Source: Onchocerca volvulus (lineage: Eukaryota > Nematoda > Chromadorea > Rhabditida > Onchocercidae). From it: 64,000 bases of DNA. Each line of letters begins with the position of its first letter. The stretch's first letter is position 1. The notes below the pieces were generated by a model. That model did no database searches. It worked only from the letters and a program-made list of their open reading frames with translations, and had not been told where the DNA came from. The translations under genes were made by a program, and so were the position numbers. The DNA lies in NCBI GenBank assembly GCA_000499405.2, contig HG738138.1, forward strand, positions 24,788,765-24,852,764, read 5' to 3'. This document shows positions 1 through 13,557 of the stretch, piece by piece.

Positions 1-636
1 TAGAAAAAACATTACTATTATTAAATAGATTTTAGGCTTTTTTTTTTATTTATGCATAAATTAGAAGAAAAAAAATCATAGATTAAGCAAAAAATTTAAA
101 GAATAAGTAAAAATTAGTCAGATTCTTTTCTTTCAACGAAATATTACACATGGCCAGCATATGTATTCCTTTTCTTACCTAGTAAATAAATATGATCAAA
201 ATGTTAATTTATTTATACAATAACCTTTGATCGATAGAAACTTTGTAGAGAATGAAATTAAAAAGTCTAATTTGAATTTCATCCTTTATCATAACATAAT
301 CATGTCAAAAAAAAAAAAAAAAATCAAACAATTTAAAAATATGTCTACTCTAAGCTTAAGCCTTAAGCCAAAACTTTAACTCTAACTAAGACTAGTTTTC
401 AATCTAATAAAAGATGTATGTAAGTAAATTAATATTGAATTTTTGAATATTCAAATTGGAGTTTGAATATTGCAAGAAACAAATTAAGTTTGAGTAAATT
501 TTAAAAGAAGAAAAAAAAACCTTTTCACATAAAATTTTTCCCTTAATTTTTCTCCGAATTTTTTAAAATGATTTTTGAGTTTATTTCACCAAAAAAAAAA
601 AACCAAGCAATGTTAATTTACTTAAGTAAAATTTAC
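1..636. other. Innexin intron sequence, no exon seen
   Basis: AT-rich DNA after the last readable innexin exon (AG|GTAAAT donor at 637/636). The next expected piece, the start of the cytoplasmic C-terminal tail, was looked for on the minus strand and not found, so the remaining exons probably lie beyond position 1. Confidence 0.6.
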
Positions 637-3600
637 CTATGAAATAAGGAAATGCTAAACCAATAGACAGCATCCAATGTAGCAGCAACAAATAACATCG
701 AAAACCATAACCAAATTAAAATGAATATTTTCTCGTTGAAAATATTTATAACAAGGACACACTATAAATATCTTTATTATTTCAAATATTATTTCAAAAA
801 AAAAAGAATTTATTTCTTTAGATTTATTCTTTTATCTCAACCAATTTCATTTCAGTCTTATTTAATTCCATAAAATTCAATTTCATTTCTAGTCCTATGA
901 TAAAAATGCTGTCATTTTTGATTATATAGCCTGGCATTTATTTCTGATAAATCCATATTCAATCATTCATTATTCTATGCTTTTTTTTTTCCAACACTAC
1001 ATCTTCTGATTTTATTTTTTTTTTAAATTTTATTTATCTAATATCTATTCTCTTATTTTATTTTGATTTTGATAAATTCTGCTAAAATCAGTATTATATT
1101 TAAAATTCATTCCATTTAATTATTCAAGTTGTGAAGATCAATCATTTAATTAGCTCAACATTTTCATAAATTATTCTTGTGCTCGACAATTATTCTGTTA
1201 TTAATACATTCAATTTTTTTTTTATTACTCTATGTTTTTTTACTCATCTTTTATTCTATCCTTTCATTTTTTTCTATTTTCATTAGTCTAATATTCCATT
1301 CTTATTTCATTCTATTTCTAATAACTTCTATTAAAAAGGATATTCCATACAAAATTTATCTTCATTCAAATAACGGAAGATGTGAAGATCAATTATCCGA
1401 TTAATTCAACATTTCTAAATATTTGACAATTATCCGATTATTAATACATTCCGGTAAAAAATAGTTCTCATCAAGAAATTTGTCAAATATGGATGAGAGA
1501 ATAATTAACTTTAATGAAGTTACTAAATAATTCATTAAAACATTTAAAAATAAAAGTCACATACTTGTACGGAATGCCGTTGATTATTGCCAAGAACGCG
1601 CACTTCAAAATCACACTGAAATCAATTTTTGGATTAACTTTTTTTTCGAAATATTTCAAAAAAAAAAACAGAAAAACAGAAAAACGAAATATTTAAATGA
1701 AAATTTATTTAATGAAAGTTTGTGTATGCTGTTAATTATATTTATATGAAATTAGTTTTATTCATCCCTTTGTACAACTTTCAATTTATATTAATTTTTA
1801 CATCCATATTGATCAGCTTATCACTAATGTAGATAGATGGATTGTTATGAACTTATATGAACTAATTTCTATTCATGCTGATCAGCTTATCACTAATGTA
1901 AATAGATGAATTGATTAATTTCTATTCATATTGATCAATTTATCACTTATGTAGATGGATGGATTGTTAAGAGATCAAATACTAATTAATATTACCATAC
2001 ATTGTAACATAGTTTTAATCGGCGATAAATTATGTCAAAACCAAGATCAAATACATCTCCTCTGAGAATTTTTAATTTCCTAAAACTCTTCTCCAAATCT
2101 TACTTTCACGATAATTTTTGGTGACTAAGATGAGGCACGAACTCAAAATCTTCAGATTATGAAGCGATATCTATCCAGTTCTATTTTTTTCTAGGATTAG
2201 CATCAAAAATTTCGAAATCTGGAGAATTTTAAGAAATTGAAAACTTCCCGGATTAGATGATGTATTTTTTGTGAGATAAAAGCTTTGGTTATAATATAAT
2301 TTGTCGCCGCAACTAAGTTATAATAAAATGATAAGAATGAAGTGAATGTCAGATAATAATCTTTTTTATAAAAAGATTATTTATAACATTTGATAAAATT
2401 TGTAATTTTCCGATGATTTACAATTTTCCCGGAATTTGATATCATATTTAGAAAAAATATAAACATTAAAAGCAACAATTTTTTGAGAGTTTGATGCAGG
2501 GGAATTTTTATTTTAAAAGAAGAAATATAAATATTGCAAGAAATCGATTAAATACTAACGTTAATCTAACGAATGATATGATAACATGAGTGATAATTAA
2601 AGAGAATATAAATATTTAGATTATTTTAGAAACCAAATTGGATTATCGATGTAATTAATGAAAATAAATTATTTTATTAAAATTTGAGACTTTACATATA
2701 ACTGTAAAATTTGATAAATTGATGATTAATGAATTGAAACAATTACAAAGTCAGATGTTAAAACCTCGATATTTTTATTTTAGCCGAAATATTCGGCTAT
2801 TCGAACAAAGTTCATACATTTGACAAGCATAAAAAAAGAACGAATTTTTCCAAATGTTGCAAAAAATTTTAGGCCAAAAAGTAAGAGATTTTGCAAAAAT
2901 ACGAAATTAAAAAAAAAGGAGACAGTTTTGAGCATTCATACTGATTGAAAATTGATCATCTGATACTACATCATCAATTGATTGAAGATTGTTTAATTGT
3001 TCGAAGTAATTTTACTGGATTTTTATAAATTGTTAAAAAATAATCAGGTAAAAAAAAAACTAACCAAAGTAACGCGCGGAAAATTACCGGATTCCATCCA
3101 CGATCTACCAAACAAGAGATCACGTAATACACCAAGACCATAAATAGAATATTCATCAGTTTCCAAAAATTTATTCACTAATATCAAATTTGCTAATATA
3201 TTGCTTACATATAATACTTTTGTAGCCTGAAAATGAACAAATCAATAGTTGCAAGTTATAATTTAAAATTAAAACTTAAATAGTAGCATAATTTTGAAAA
3301 TCGAGAAATACGTATGCTAGAAAAACTAAAGACTGCAAAAACTACTGATATTCTATGCAAATTACTGGAAGTTTTTTTCCGGATAAATTTTAAGTTTCTT
3401 AGAATTATCCGGAAAAAAATTTCTCTAAGTTTTTTTCCGGAAAACGTATAATTATCGGAAAAATCTTACCAAATAAAGGCCTGTCACATAACTTTCATAA
3501 TAACGCATATTTAAACATTTTAGCACTCGATGTAATGTATATTGACTTCGTGATGTAGCTGCATGCTGATACCTGCAATTTGCAACTTTGAATGCAGTTT

Positions 3601-6600
3601 GCATTATTGCAGTAATGCAAACTGCAAATGTAATGCATTTTGAATAAAACAAAAGTGAAAACAAAGATATTGAATATTGCTAAATTGTATGAAACAATAA
3701 AGGGATAAAAGAATATTCAAATTAAAAATAATTAATTCAATCAGAATTCGAATAATTCAAGATTAGAAAATTGTACACAGCGATTCATCTTACAGTATTT
3801 CTTATCAATCAAGATAATTAATTAGCCAAAATAACTAATTAGCCTCGAAAAGGTAAATTAATAAAAATATTGGGAGAGAAAATGATCAGAAACCTGAGAG
3901 CAGATTCGATATGACGCGCAAGAGATTCAATGGTATGCGTCCTATAATCTGATTCGATGTTTTCCTTATCGGTAGCCATTTGTACAATATCATTCAAACG
4001 AATACCTACAATTTTTGGAATATTTTGAAATAAAATTAAACTTATCCAAATACATTCAAATTACTACCTATTTTCAATGACCCTTGATGGATTTGTCGGC
4101 TAAATTGTCTTTTTTTCAGAAAACAAAAAATTACCGCCAAATTCGCCAAATCGAAAACATTTCTGACAAATCAAACTAAACATGTCTTTTTTTTTCAGAA
4201 AAAAAAGACCGCCAAATCGAAAACAACATTTCTGACAAAGCAAACTAAAAGCTAAGCAACTAAAGCAGTATCTTAAATCTTCAATTCTTCGATCTATTAT
4301 TTTTGCAATTATTTTTTTTCATTTAAAAAACAAAAACTTTGGAAAGATTCGATTAAAGTTGAGTATGTTGAACACTACTAAATCACGTCCAACATTTTCA
4401 AGTGAAATTTTCAATTGCATTTTGAAATTTTCATTTTCTTACAATAGCTTTTTTTTTTTGTTTAGATTTGCGAATAAGGAAGGAAAAAAAAAAAGCATCT
4501 TGTACGTATTTCGTTAAAAAAAATCGTAACTGCATGCGAAGAAGAATGAAGATATTGATGAAATTACCAGACTTATCGCTCATTAATCGCCAAATGAGGC
4601 ATGGAATATAATAGAGAAAGGCTTGAATAAGTAGAAAAAATGGCACCCATTGATAATAAGATATTTGTCGATATTCTCGTTCGGCAATATCCATTGGAAT
4701 ATCCTGAAAAATAAAAAAAAAAACGAAAAATTAGCAGTCTAATTTGATTTCCAACAAATTTAAATTGCTAATATTATTTTTTTGTGGACATTGAATTAGC
4801 TAATTTTTTAAAATTTAATTTCTTTTTTCTTGGAAACAATTTAATAATTTAGATGACAAATTAACATAGCTTATAGGTTAAAATTAAATTTTATTTAACT
4901 TTTTTCATTTCTAATTTCGAAATTAATTAGCGCATAAATAAATAGTTTCTTCTGAAACGCAAATATTAAAGAATTTCACTTCTATTATTTCATTTTCAAT
5001 TTCAAATTTCGATAAAATTTATTTCTATTATTTAATAATTAATTAATAATAAATGAATAATTTTTTACTTGTTCGATAGGTATCCAATAAGTATTTTGAG
5101 CCCAACAATACATTTCTGTATATGCTTCCCATGAACTTGTAAATTGAGCAGGTACCCAACATTCGAGCGGTCGACCACCAAACTGTAATTTTTTTTTTTC
5201 ATACTTTAATAAATATAAAAAAAGTAAAAATTGAAAATATTGAAAAAATAAGTTATAAAAATCCCACAAATAATTTTTATTTGTGAATTTTCGACATAAA
5301 ATTTCAATAATTTTCCTCCTAATCATTTCAAATAATGGTAGAATATAAGATTAATTAATTACTTTATCTATCATTTCTCAGCATGAAATTTCAGATAATG
5401 CTTCATGATTTTGGAATAATTGTAGGAAATGAGATTAATTAATCCAATTTAGATTTAAAACTTTTTGCTTGACTTATTTATCTTCAAAACTTAGTATCTA
5501 TTCAAAATCGCTCGAATAATTGCGATTTTTATTTTATTAAAAAAAAAAAAAGGAAAAAAAAAAGCTACGTATTAAGCATATCAATCATGTATGCGATTGA
5601 TTTAGTGTAATTTAGTTCTAATTCATTTCTTTGTCAAAATTGAAAAAATGATTGATAATCATTCTTTTCGCAAAGTACAAATTCGCAAATGTTTGTTTCG
5701 AAATCCATTCATTCTTTCGAGATTTTTTTTTTTTCTTCTTCTTTTATTTGAGTGCTGAAAATTAATCGGTTATAATAAATTAATGAAATATCTTACTTGT
5801 TTGAAACTGACTAAAATAGCCATCATTATCAAGATTGATGGTGTATAGAAATATGATAAGCGATCAACGAAATCATCATCTTTGCGATAGTGCAAAAATG
5901 ATAAGGCGCTGAACATATTTTGTAGCAACATTGCGCCTATCTCTAGCACTGCTGCAGGATGATATCCAGTTGTTGAGCTTCGCTGACGTCCTAAATGAAA
6001 ATTTTTAAAAAAACGCTAAATTCTTGATTTTATGAAATTTTTTAAAAATTACTTCTTTCTGAATGATCCCGAATAATTCATGCTCATCTTGTACAAAAAA
6101 AAAAAAAAAAGAATAAAAAATAAATAAAATAATTTTTTGAACTTTTCTTTTCCATATTTTCTCATTTATTCAATTAATTCAATTTATTTAATAATATATT
6201 TTTAGATAATGAATTGCAGAAAATTAGATAAATAGAATTCTATGAATATTAACTATATCGGATAAAATATCGTTAAATGACATCAAAATCTACCTGCCTA
6301 ATTAGATACTTATTTATTTCATTGTGGATTAGGAATTCGAATGGTATTTAGAATTTTTGCAATAACAGATTGATAATCTAAAATTGAAATTGAACCAAAA
6401 TTCGAAATCAAAACCAAATATTAAAATTCGCTCTATCTCATAAATTACAATAATTCATGCTTAAATTTTAAATTGCTTTAATTAATTATTATAAGTAATC
6501 ATTTTATTGAGTATTTGTCCTTTGCTAAGAGTAAATATAATTTCTACTATTTTCGTACATTATGCTACAACAAATTCTGAAATATGAGATATTATTGCAT

Positions 6601-8771
6601 GTCATTAATAAATATTTGACAAATGCATCATTGCATGTCGTCAATTATCGATTACTGATAAAAGAAGAAATAAATAAAAATATTAAAATATTGATTTTTT
6701 TTTTAAAATAAATTCATTTTTTGGAAAAATCGAAATAATTAAAAAATTTGAAAATTCCAATCAAAAAAAATGAGCATTTTAATATTCATTTAATATTTTA
6801 AAAGAAATTATAATATTAAAAAGTTTTCCGCAACGTATAGAAATTCAAAATTCATTTAATTAAAGTAAAAAAAAGCATTAAATTAAAAGTTTTTTATATC
6901 TACTATTTGATGATTGTTGTGCAAAGATTGAAGCCAAATGTTTTACAATCATATATAAATAAGATCAAATACAAATGTGATTTCGAGAAAAATTTTAATT
7001 TTTACGAGAAAAAAAAACGAAATTCTTTTCTTTAGATTAAAAGAAAAAAAAAAGAATTCACAAATTTAGTATATTTATTGAAAGAAATTGTTTTTACGAA
7101 AAGAAATGATGCATTTTTATCTCTCATCAAATATGACAAATATTTAAATGATTATCGATGGATTAAACTTAAATCTCATCCGAAAAATGCTATTTTTATT
7201 TAAAAGTATTAATAAAATCAAATAAATGAAATAGGAATTGATTAAGGATTAAGTCGTATTATTTTTGGATTGAAATAAATAATTAAGTATACTATATAAC
7301 ATCCCATGGAATCTTTTTCTCGAGAATATATATGTGATTGACATAAAAATGACATATATATAAAATGATTTTCTTGAGATTTCATGTTTTTCAAATTTCA
7401 CTTATTTAAATTAATCTTTTTTTTTTTTTTTTGTTTTCAAAAAATAACAAAAATTTTTCATCTCAAATTTATTTATTATCAATCACTTTTTTTTTTGAAA
7501 TAATGATAAAAAAAAAATTTAGGCTATTATTTTAGATTTTAAAACGATTTTCTATCGTGATAAGAAGAATTTTTCCTAGAAATTTGTAATTTATTATTGA
7601 TAAGATTGGAATGTTTTTGCTGAATTAAGCTCATTTAAGATATGTTTATAGGAATTAAATTAAGTTCTCATATTCTTATTGATTCTAATAGCAAACAGAA
7701 ATGAATGATAGATGGAAATGATAATCTGATAACATATTATCGATCAAATCATCTATAAAAAGTTTTTCCTAACTAATCAATTTTTTTCTTCTACCATTTG
7801 AAACGAAAAGATTGAATAATAATAATGCAAAATGCGATTTCGAATATTCAATTTAAAATGTCGCTTTCCTTTCTATTTTTAAAATTAAATTTACTTAAAT
7901 ATTGACAAAATTCATGTGTGTGCAATAAAAGTTTGCCATTGTAATATTCTTGGAATTGTTATGAAAATTGTAAGAAAAATGCCGTAAATTTTCTATATAA
8001 ATACTACTTAATGAATAATTGTATAGATTTTTTGGAATTTTTGTGGTTGGAGAAAATTTCTTGCGAAAAATAATCAATAAAGAAAATAGCTTTGATTTAT
8101 AAACATATTCTTTTATTGAAAAATTTCAAATCTTCATGAAAAAAACAAACATTCGGAAAAATGATGTTTTTTTAAAAAATTTATCAATATTACAAAAGAA
8201 AAAAAAAAAAAAAATGGAGGGAAAAAGAGGAAAACTTACTTCACTTCAAAATTTTTAAATTTATCCTCATAAAAAAAATCTTGTTAGACGAAGCGGAATA
8301 ATTAAGCTTATTTATATGGATAAAAATTATACCCAAAATTTACTTTAATCCTTCCACCAAGTAACATTTTTTTCAGCCTTCTCACTTAATAAGATTGAAA
8401 TATTTTTAGCTTTTTTGAAAATGATGAATTGCAACTAAATTTTTGATGAAAAAACGATTTCTAAGTAGATTTAAAAATGCGCTAGCTAGAAAAAAATGAA
8501 TCGAAAAACTAAGTTGAAGAAAGAAAAAAAAAAAGCAAGTGTTGAAAAATTTTAAATAATAAATAATTAAACAAATCAATGAGAAAATAAAAAAAAAAAA
8601 AAATTTCAAAAAATGATTCAAATAAAAAAATAAAATGATTCGTTAAGTAAAAAATTAATTTTTTCATAAAAATACTAAACCTCTATGATGATGATGATGA
8701 TGATGATAATGATGATTTAGTTGTGATCCTTTGAATACTGACGAAGTTTCAAAATGACCTCGAGAATACAT
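637..8771 (-). CDS. Innexin gap-junction protein (C-terminal end outside window)
   Basis: Invertebrate gap-junction subunit in the plasma membrane. Nine exons read in phase: 8771-8681, 5990-5797, 5182-5069, 4703-4568, 4005-3894, 3572-3470, 3226-3065, 1615-1565, 761-637, giving 362 residues before the left edge; the cytoplasmic tail is missing. Seen: TM1 after [15 protein letters not shown], extracellular loop 1 with [20 protein letters not shown], the innexin signature YYQWVPFF leading TM2 (about residues 151-170), TM3 beginning [16 protein letters not shown] (about 251), loop 2 with ESGNFPRV and cysteines, and TM4 [17 protein letters not shown]. The 51-nt exon at 1615-1565 supplies [10 protein letters not shown]. 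The first exon is least certain: it matches in phase (G|GA), follows an in-frame TAA, and encodes a His-rich tail; translation could instead start at [16 protein letters not shown] within the second exon. Family is secure; which of the many nematode innexins is not resolved. Confidence 0.88.
1805..1966. repeat. Three degenerate 39-bp repeat units in innexin intron
   Basis: The core CATATTGATCAGCTTATCAC-like unit occurs at about 1805-1843, 1874-1912 and 1927-1966, each followed by a TAGATGGATT-like tail. It lies in the intron between the 1615-1565 and 3226-3065 innexin exons. Confidence 0.75.
4108..4249. repeat. Tandem duplication (about 70 bp, two copies) in innexin intron
   Basis: Two neighbouring copies share TGTCTTTTTTTCAGAAAA, CCGCCAAATCGAAAAC and TTTCTGACAAA. 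It lies in the intron between the 4703-4568 and 4005-3894 exons. Confidence 0.75.
5991..8680 (-). other. Long intron 1 of innexin gene
   Basis: Bounded by AGAG|GTTTAG at 8681/8680 and TTTAG|GACG at 5991/5990. It is AT-rich with many A/T runs, and no coding-like sequence was recognised. It is an intron only if the upstream His-rich exon is real; otherwise it is 5' flanking sequence. Confidence 0.5.
8685..8717. repeat. ATG/GAT trinucleotide microsatellite coding for His tract
   Basis: A (GAT)n run with one AAT interruption. On the minus strand it reads (CAT)n inside the proposed first innexin exon and gives a run of histidines interrupted by one tyrosine. Confidence 0.85.
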
Positions 8772-9831
8772 CGGTTTCAAAATTTCGCATCGCCACCAAC
8801 TATTTTTCCAACTCAATTTTTACACTTTTTTCCGTATTGATAATAATGATAATGATAATATCAGTAGCAATATATTATGCATTTTTTATCAATTATTGCT
8901 GCTAAAATAAATTTGGCAATTTTTCAGATGTGAAAATTTTTTTTTTTGTTAAAATTTTTACAGAATTATTCGAGCAGTTGAAATAGAAGAAATATGAAAT
9001 AGTAATAATAATTTGTAAACGAAATTTCAGCAAAATAAAATTGATTTCTTTTTTTTCTTTTTTTTCAGCAAAATAAAATTGATAATTACGAATTTTTTTT
9101 TTTTTTTTCTAAGAATCAGCACAAATTATCGATCCTTCGAAAAATAAATTAATCATTTGCTATATATGTACCAAACAATCTTCTTAATTCAGCATTTTCA
9201 TCGCTTTTTTTCATCTTGGTCTCAGCAAACTGCAATTGCATTAGAAATTATTCACATGAAAATGCAATAATTAATTAAGCTAAATCGAAAATAATCATCA
9301 GTTTTTGTCTAATAGCTGTGTGAAATTGCGAATAAATTCGTGTATGAGCGAAAATCGTAACATTCGAAAGTAATCGTTTCAAAAAGAATGCGGAAATGGA
9401 TAGATTCGCTACAAATTGGATTAGGATGATACTTTAAGCCTATCTAAAGGATTAGAAAAAGATGCGTAATTTTAGAAATTAAAAGATAATCAATAATTTG
9501 TATTTTTAATTAGTAAATATTTTTTTGTTTATAAGCAAAAACATGATGTGACGCAATGCAAATGCACTCAGATTTTGCAGAAAGGATTAGATTTTAATTC
9601 ATTCTTAAAGATTAGATTTTAATTCCATTCTTATTATGGATTATTAAGTTCTAATATGTATATACTACAGTTGCTTCATGTTCTCATTAATGGATTCATT
9701 CATCGAAAATTCAAAAAAAATTTTTCCGAAAAATGAAAATAATTAACAATATCTGTGACGAGAATTTACTTTCAATTTATGTTCTATTCAGAAAGCAAAG
9801 TTTTTTTCTATATTTCTTCTTGATGCCTACG

Positions 9832-9914
9832 TTTCTAGAAATTTCTAGAATCCACAGATGTTCATTTCTAGAATCCATATAGATGTCTAGAAACATCTAT
9901 ATGGATTCTAGAAA
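9832..9914. promoter_or_regulatory. Heat-shock-element-like cluster and perfect hairpin
   Basis: At 9833-9850 the bases read TTC-TA-GAA-AT-TTC-TA-GAA, a four-block array matching the alternating nTTCnnGAAn heat-shock element. TTCTAGAA recurs near 9866 and 9904. Bases 9865-9886 and 9893-9914 form a perfect 22-bp inverted repeat around the 6-nt loop CTAGAA. The site lies about 1.1 kb upstream of the proposed innexin start. Function is inferred; it may be only a palindromic repeat. Confidence 0.45.
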
Positions 9915-10013
9915 CGTTGAATCTTGATTCAATTCTTACTGTAACATTCGTTTTAGCAAAATCAATTCGGTTCCATTTAATTCTTCAGAAGACTATTTAA
10001 TTGTTTCTTACAA

Positions 10014-10014
<1 letters not shown>

Positions 10015-10044
<30 letters not shown>
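10015..10044. repeat. Poly(A) homopolymer tract
   Basis: About 30 consecutive A bases, continuing into A-rich sequence to about 10078. One of the longest homopolymers in the window; similar runs occur at 26407-26430, 51377-51404 (T) and 62237-62266. Confidence 0.9.
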
Positions 10045-10047
<3 letters not shown>

Positions 10048-12009
10048 AAAAATGAAAAATAAAAAAAAACAAAAAAACCTTAAATTAAGAATCTCGTAGA
10101 GATATAAAATGTTGAAAATATCAATTCTTTTTTTCTCTTTCATTTTTTTAATTTTATTTTATTTTACTTTTTTTTTTTAAATTAATCCTACAACAATGAT
10201 TCTGCAACAATGATAATATATGTGCAATTTTCAGTCGATTTTTATTAAATCGATTCAAAATAAACTTTTCGAATGAAAAAAAGGAAATGAAAAATATAAC
10301 AAAAAAAAGGAAATGAAAAAAAAAAAAATGAAAAAAAAAAAACTTTTCGAATGAAAAAGAAAACGAGTGAAAAAAAACGAAAATTTTAAATAGAAAATTG
10401 TCAAATAGAAGGTGAAATTGAAATGATAGATACAGTAAAAGTTTTTTTTTTTTCTTATTTAAAAGTCTTTAATTTCATGTTCTATTCATTAAAGTTTCTA
10501 TCAATTTGTTACTAAAAATAATTTTTCATCAATTGATTCAATAAAATTGAATGAAAAGCGCTCATACATTGATAAATTTCATGAAAAAAGAAAGTTTTTT
10601 TTTTTTTTCAAATTCGAAAAACGAGAAAAATGAAAAAAAAAAAAGGAAAGGAAAGGAAATATTTTTGCAAAATAAATTCTCTCTAATAAAAGCCTTTCAA
10701 ATCGGATGTTGTTATAAATTAATGATTATTTATAGCTTTCTGAAGATTAACCAATGCTGGATGGAATTTTTCAAGAAGAATGGTGACAATTTTTTTTTTT
10801 TTTTTTTTGTAAAGATGATTGCTTTCTTGCATCAATTTGACAAATATCATCGATGAAATCGTTTTCCTTCTCAGAAGCAATTTGGATAGTTTGGAATTAA
10901 AATTTTCAAAAATGCCTTTTTTAATGAGCATTCTTGGAAAGAGCAATTGGCAAAACAATTAATTTTCCATAAAGATTTATGTTTTTATCTCTCATAAAAG
11001 GACAAAATAAAATTCGATTAATCAAAAAAATTGCCGCAAAAATAATGAGTTATGAAAAAAATAAAAAAAGAAAAAAAATCATGAGTAAGGGGAAAAAATT
11101 CTTAAGAGCAAAACAACAATTCGCTCTCGAAAAAGCAAAAATTACTCTCGAAAAAAACCAAAATTCGTTTGAATTTTATTGACAATTTTGTTATTTATTG
11201 CTAAAATTAGAAAACTTTGATAGTGCGCAAGAGAAAAAGCTACAAGAAAAGTTTACGAATAATATTTCGGCATATCTTAAATCCTCGTAGATTTGCGATA
11301 ACGGATAATCAAAATCCCTAATGATTCATGAAAATTCAACATTTCAAAATTTCCATTTAATAAAAAAAAAAAACAAAAAAGGGAAATTTATGTGGATTGT
11401 CGGGAATTAACTTCTAAATGACAGAATATTTCACTTTTTACATAATTTGTGATATTTCATGATAACTACTGATATCTTAACATAAATAACCATAATTTCC
11501 AGTATCAAGCAAAAAAAAAGAAGTGAAGGCTGCGAAAATGAAAACCAGATGAAAATAAAGAAGTAAAATTATCATAATCATTTCAAAAATATGAACAAAT
11601 TATCATAATTAAGTCAATTGAAATCATATATAAAATATCAATATTGATATTAATTATTCTATTAATTAAAACTTAATTTCTTGGAGCAAACTTGTTTAGA
11701 ACTTTCACAGATCAAAATTACAGTACTCAAGTATTGAATCATAAACAATAAGCAAAGAGTGCTTTTGTTTTTTTTAATTGATAATTCAACAATTTAAAAC
11801 TTGAAAACTTTTTTATCTAATCAATAAATATTGTTGAAATTATTGTACATGAATATACATGTATTTGAAGATAAATAAAAATTTGCATAATTAACTTTCA
11901 ACTGATTATCAGTCATTATCAGTCTAATCTAAGAAACGGAATTGATGATCGATATATTCTCTCTTATTTAAAATTATTAAAAAAAGAAAATTTTGTGTCA
12001 TATTTCAAA

Positions 12010-12135
12010 TATATTTTAATTATCATTTGAATTCCCATAATTATCACTGATAATATTTAACATATTCTGATTATCTTTTGAATTCTCATAATTATCATTG
12101 ATAATATTAAATATATTTTAATTATCACTTAAATT
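12010..12135. repeat. Tandem repeat, about 51-bp unit, 2.5 copies
   Basis: Units starting near 12010, 12061 and 12111 share ATATTTTAATTATCATTTGA-like and CATAATTATCA(C/T)TGATAAT blocks. Intergenic. Confidence 0.7.
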
Positions 12136-13340
12136 ACGATAAAAAATATCACTTTAAATTACCATTATCGATAAAAAAAAATAAAAAAAAAATAAAAGAA
12201 TTGCGAAATTTTTTTTGAAAAACGAAGGATTGAAATTGATGTAAAATGCGAAAAAGTTTTTTTTTGCAACTAAACATTTATAGAAAAATGAAGGCAAAAA
12301 GAGATAAATTGACCCCATGCGATGTATTGAAATTGCTACACTTCAAAATTTGTATGTGAAGTGCTTAAAATTCGATTTTCTTTTTTTTTTCTTCTTTTTT
12401 TTCGTTTTTTTTAAATGCCAAAAACTTCTCTTTCCATAGAGTAAAGCAATGCGTAAGTTTGAAACTTTTTAATAAGTACAACTTGGATTTTTTCCTTTTT
12501 TTTCTCGAGAATTTTTCAAAACATTAAAAGTATCTATTCAATGTTTCTAATTACATTTTATCATCATCCAATTGATTTTCGTCGTATTTTTCAGACAATT
12601 TAGAGAAAATGTGTTTTTTCATGTAATTTAACAAAAAAAAAAAAAAAAAAAAAAGAAACACATTTAAATATGATTGAAAATATTGATTCGTATCGAAGTA
12701 TGACATTGCTAATCTTAAAATATTACAGTACTTAAATTTTAAAAGATCTAACTCTCCTACGATGAAAGATATATCTCCGAAGATGAAAGGAATAAAAAAA
12801 TATTTTAAAATTTTATCAAAAATGTCAAGAAATATTCCGCCCTTCAGCTCCTTCATTCGCAACATTCATCAATTTTTAGTTCTTCTGAATATGATAATAT
12901 TGGTAATAAAGAAAGATGAAAATGCTTTACTTATTTCTTCATTTATATTTACTAAAAAAATAAATTCATTACTTTTTTTGAAACGAGGAGATAATTTAAA
13001 TAAAAAATTAAAAAAAAAAAAATTTTGATTTCATCAATTTTTTTCTTGTTTTTTCGCTAGTAATCAATAATTCGAGTAAAGAATAGCAATTTTTTTTTTT
13101 TTTTTTTCAATATTTTGCTTAATTTGTTTAGCTAAAAATTACTTTATTTCTTGGCTTTTTTGCTTTTATTTTTTAATTTTTTTTTTAAGAGCGGATGCAA
13201 AAGACTGGAAAAAAATTATAAACTGAATAAATTGAATTGCGAAATTAAATCTTGAAAAAATACTTCAAAATATCGAAAAAAAAAAACGAAAAATAAAGAA
13301 ATATATACGACCACTAGAGGGGAATATTTAAAACAAAAAT

Positions 13341-13557
13341 AAATATTATTGTTTTTGCAAATGCAATAACAATAAACTAGCTTCTACGATTGCAATAACA
13401 AATAAACAATAATTAATTATTGTTGTAGTTTCAATTACAGTAATGATAAAAAATATTATTATTGTTTTTGCAATTGCAATAACAACAAAATAGCTTCTAC
13501 GATTGCAATAACAAATAAACAATAATTAATTGTTTTTGCAGTTCCAATTACATTAAG
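13341..13557. repeat. Tandem duplication, about 109 bp, two copies
   Basis: Both copies run from AAATATTATT through GTTTTTGCAA, AGCTTCTACGATTGCAATAA and ACAAATAAACAATAATTAAT. Copy 1 starts at 13341 and copy 2 at about 13450. Confidence 0.8.

Noticed and set aside
10551..11182. Overlapping Lys- and Phe-rich open frames
   Set aside because: Composition follows homopolymers on both strands; no motif.
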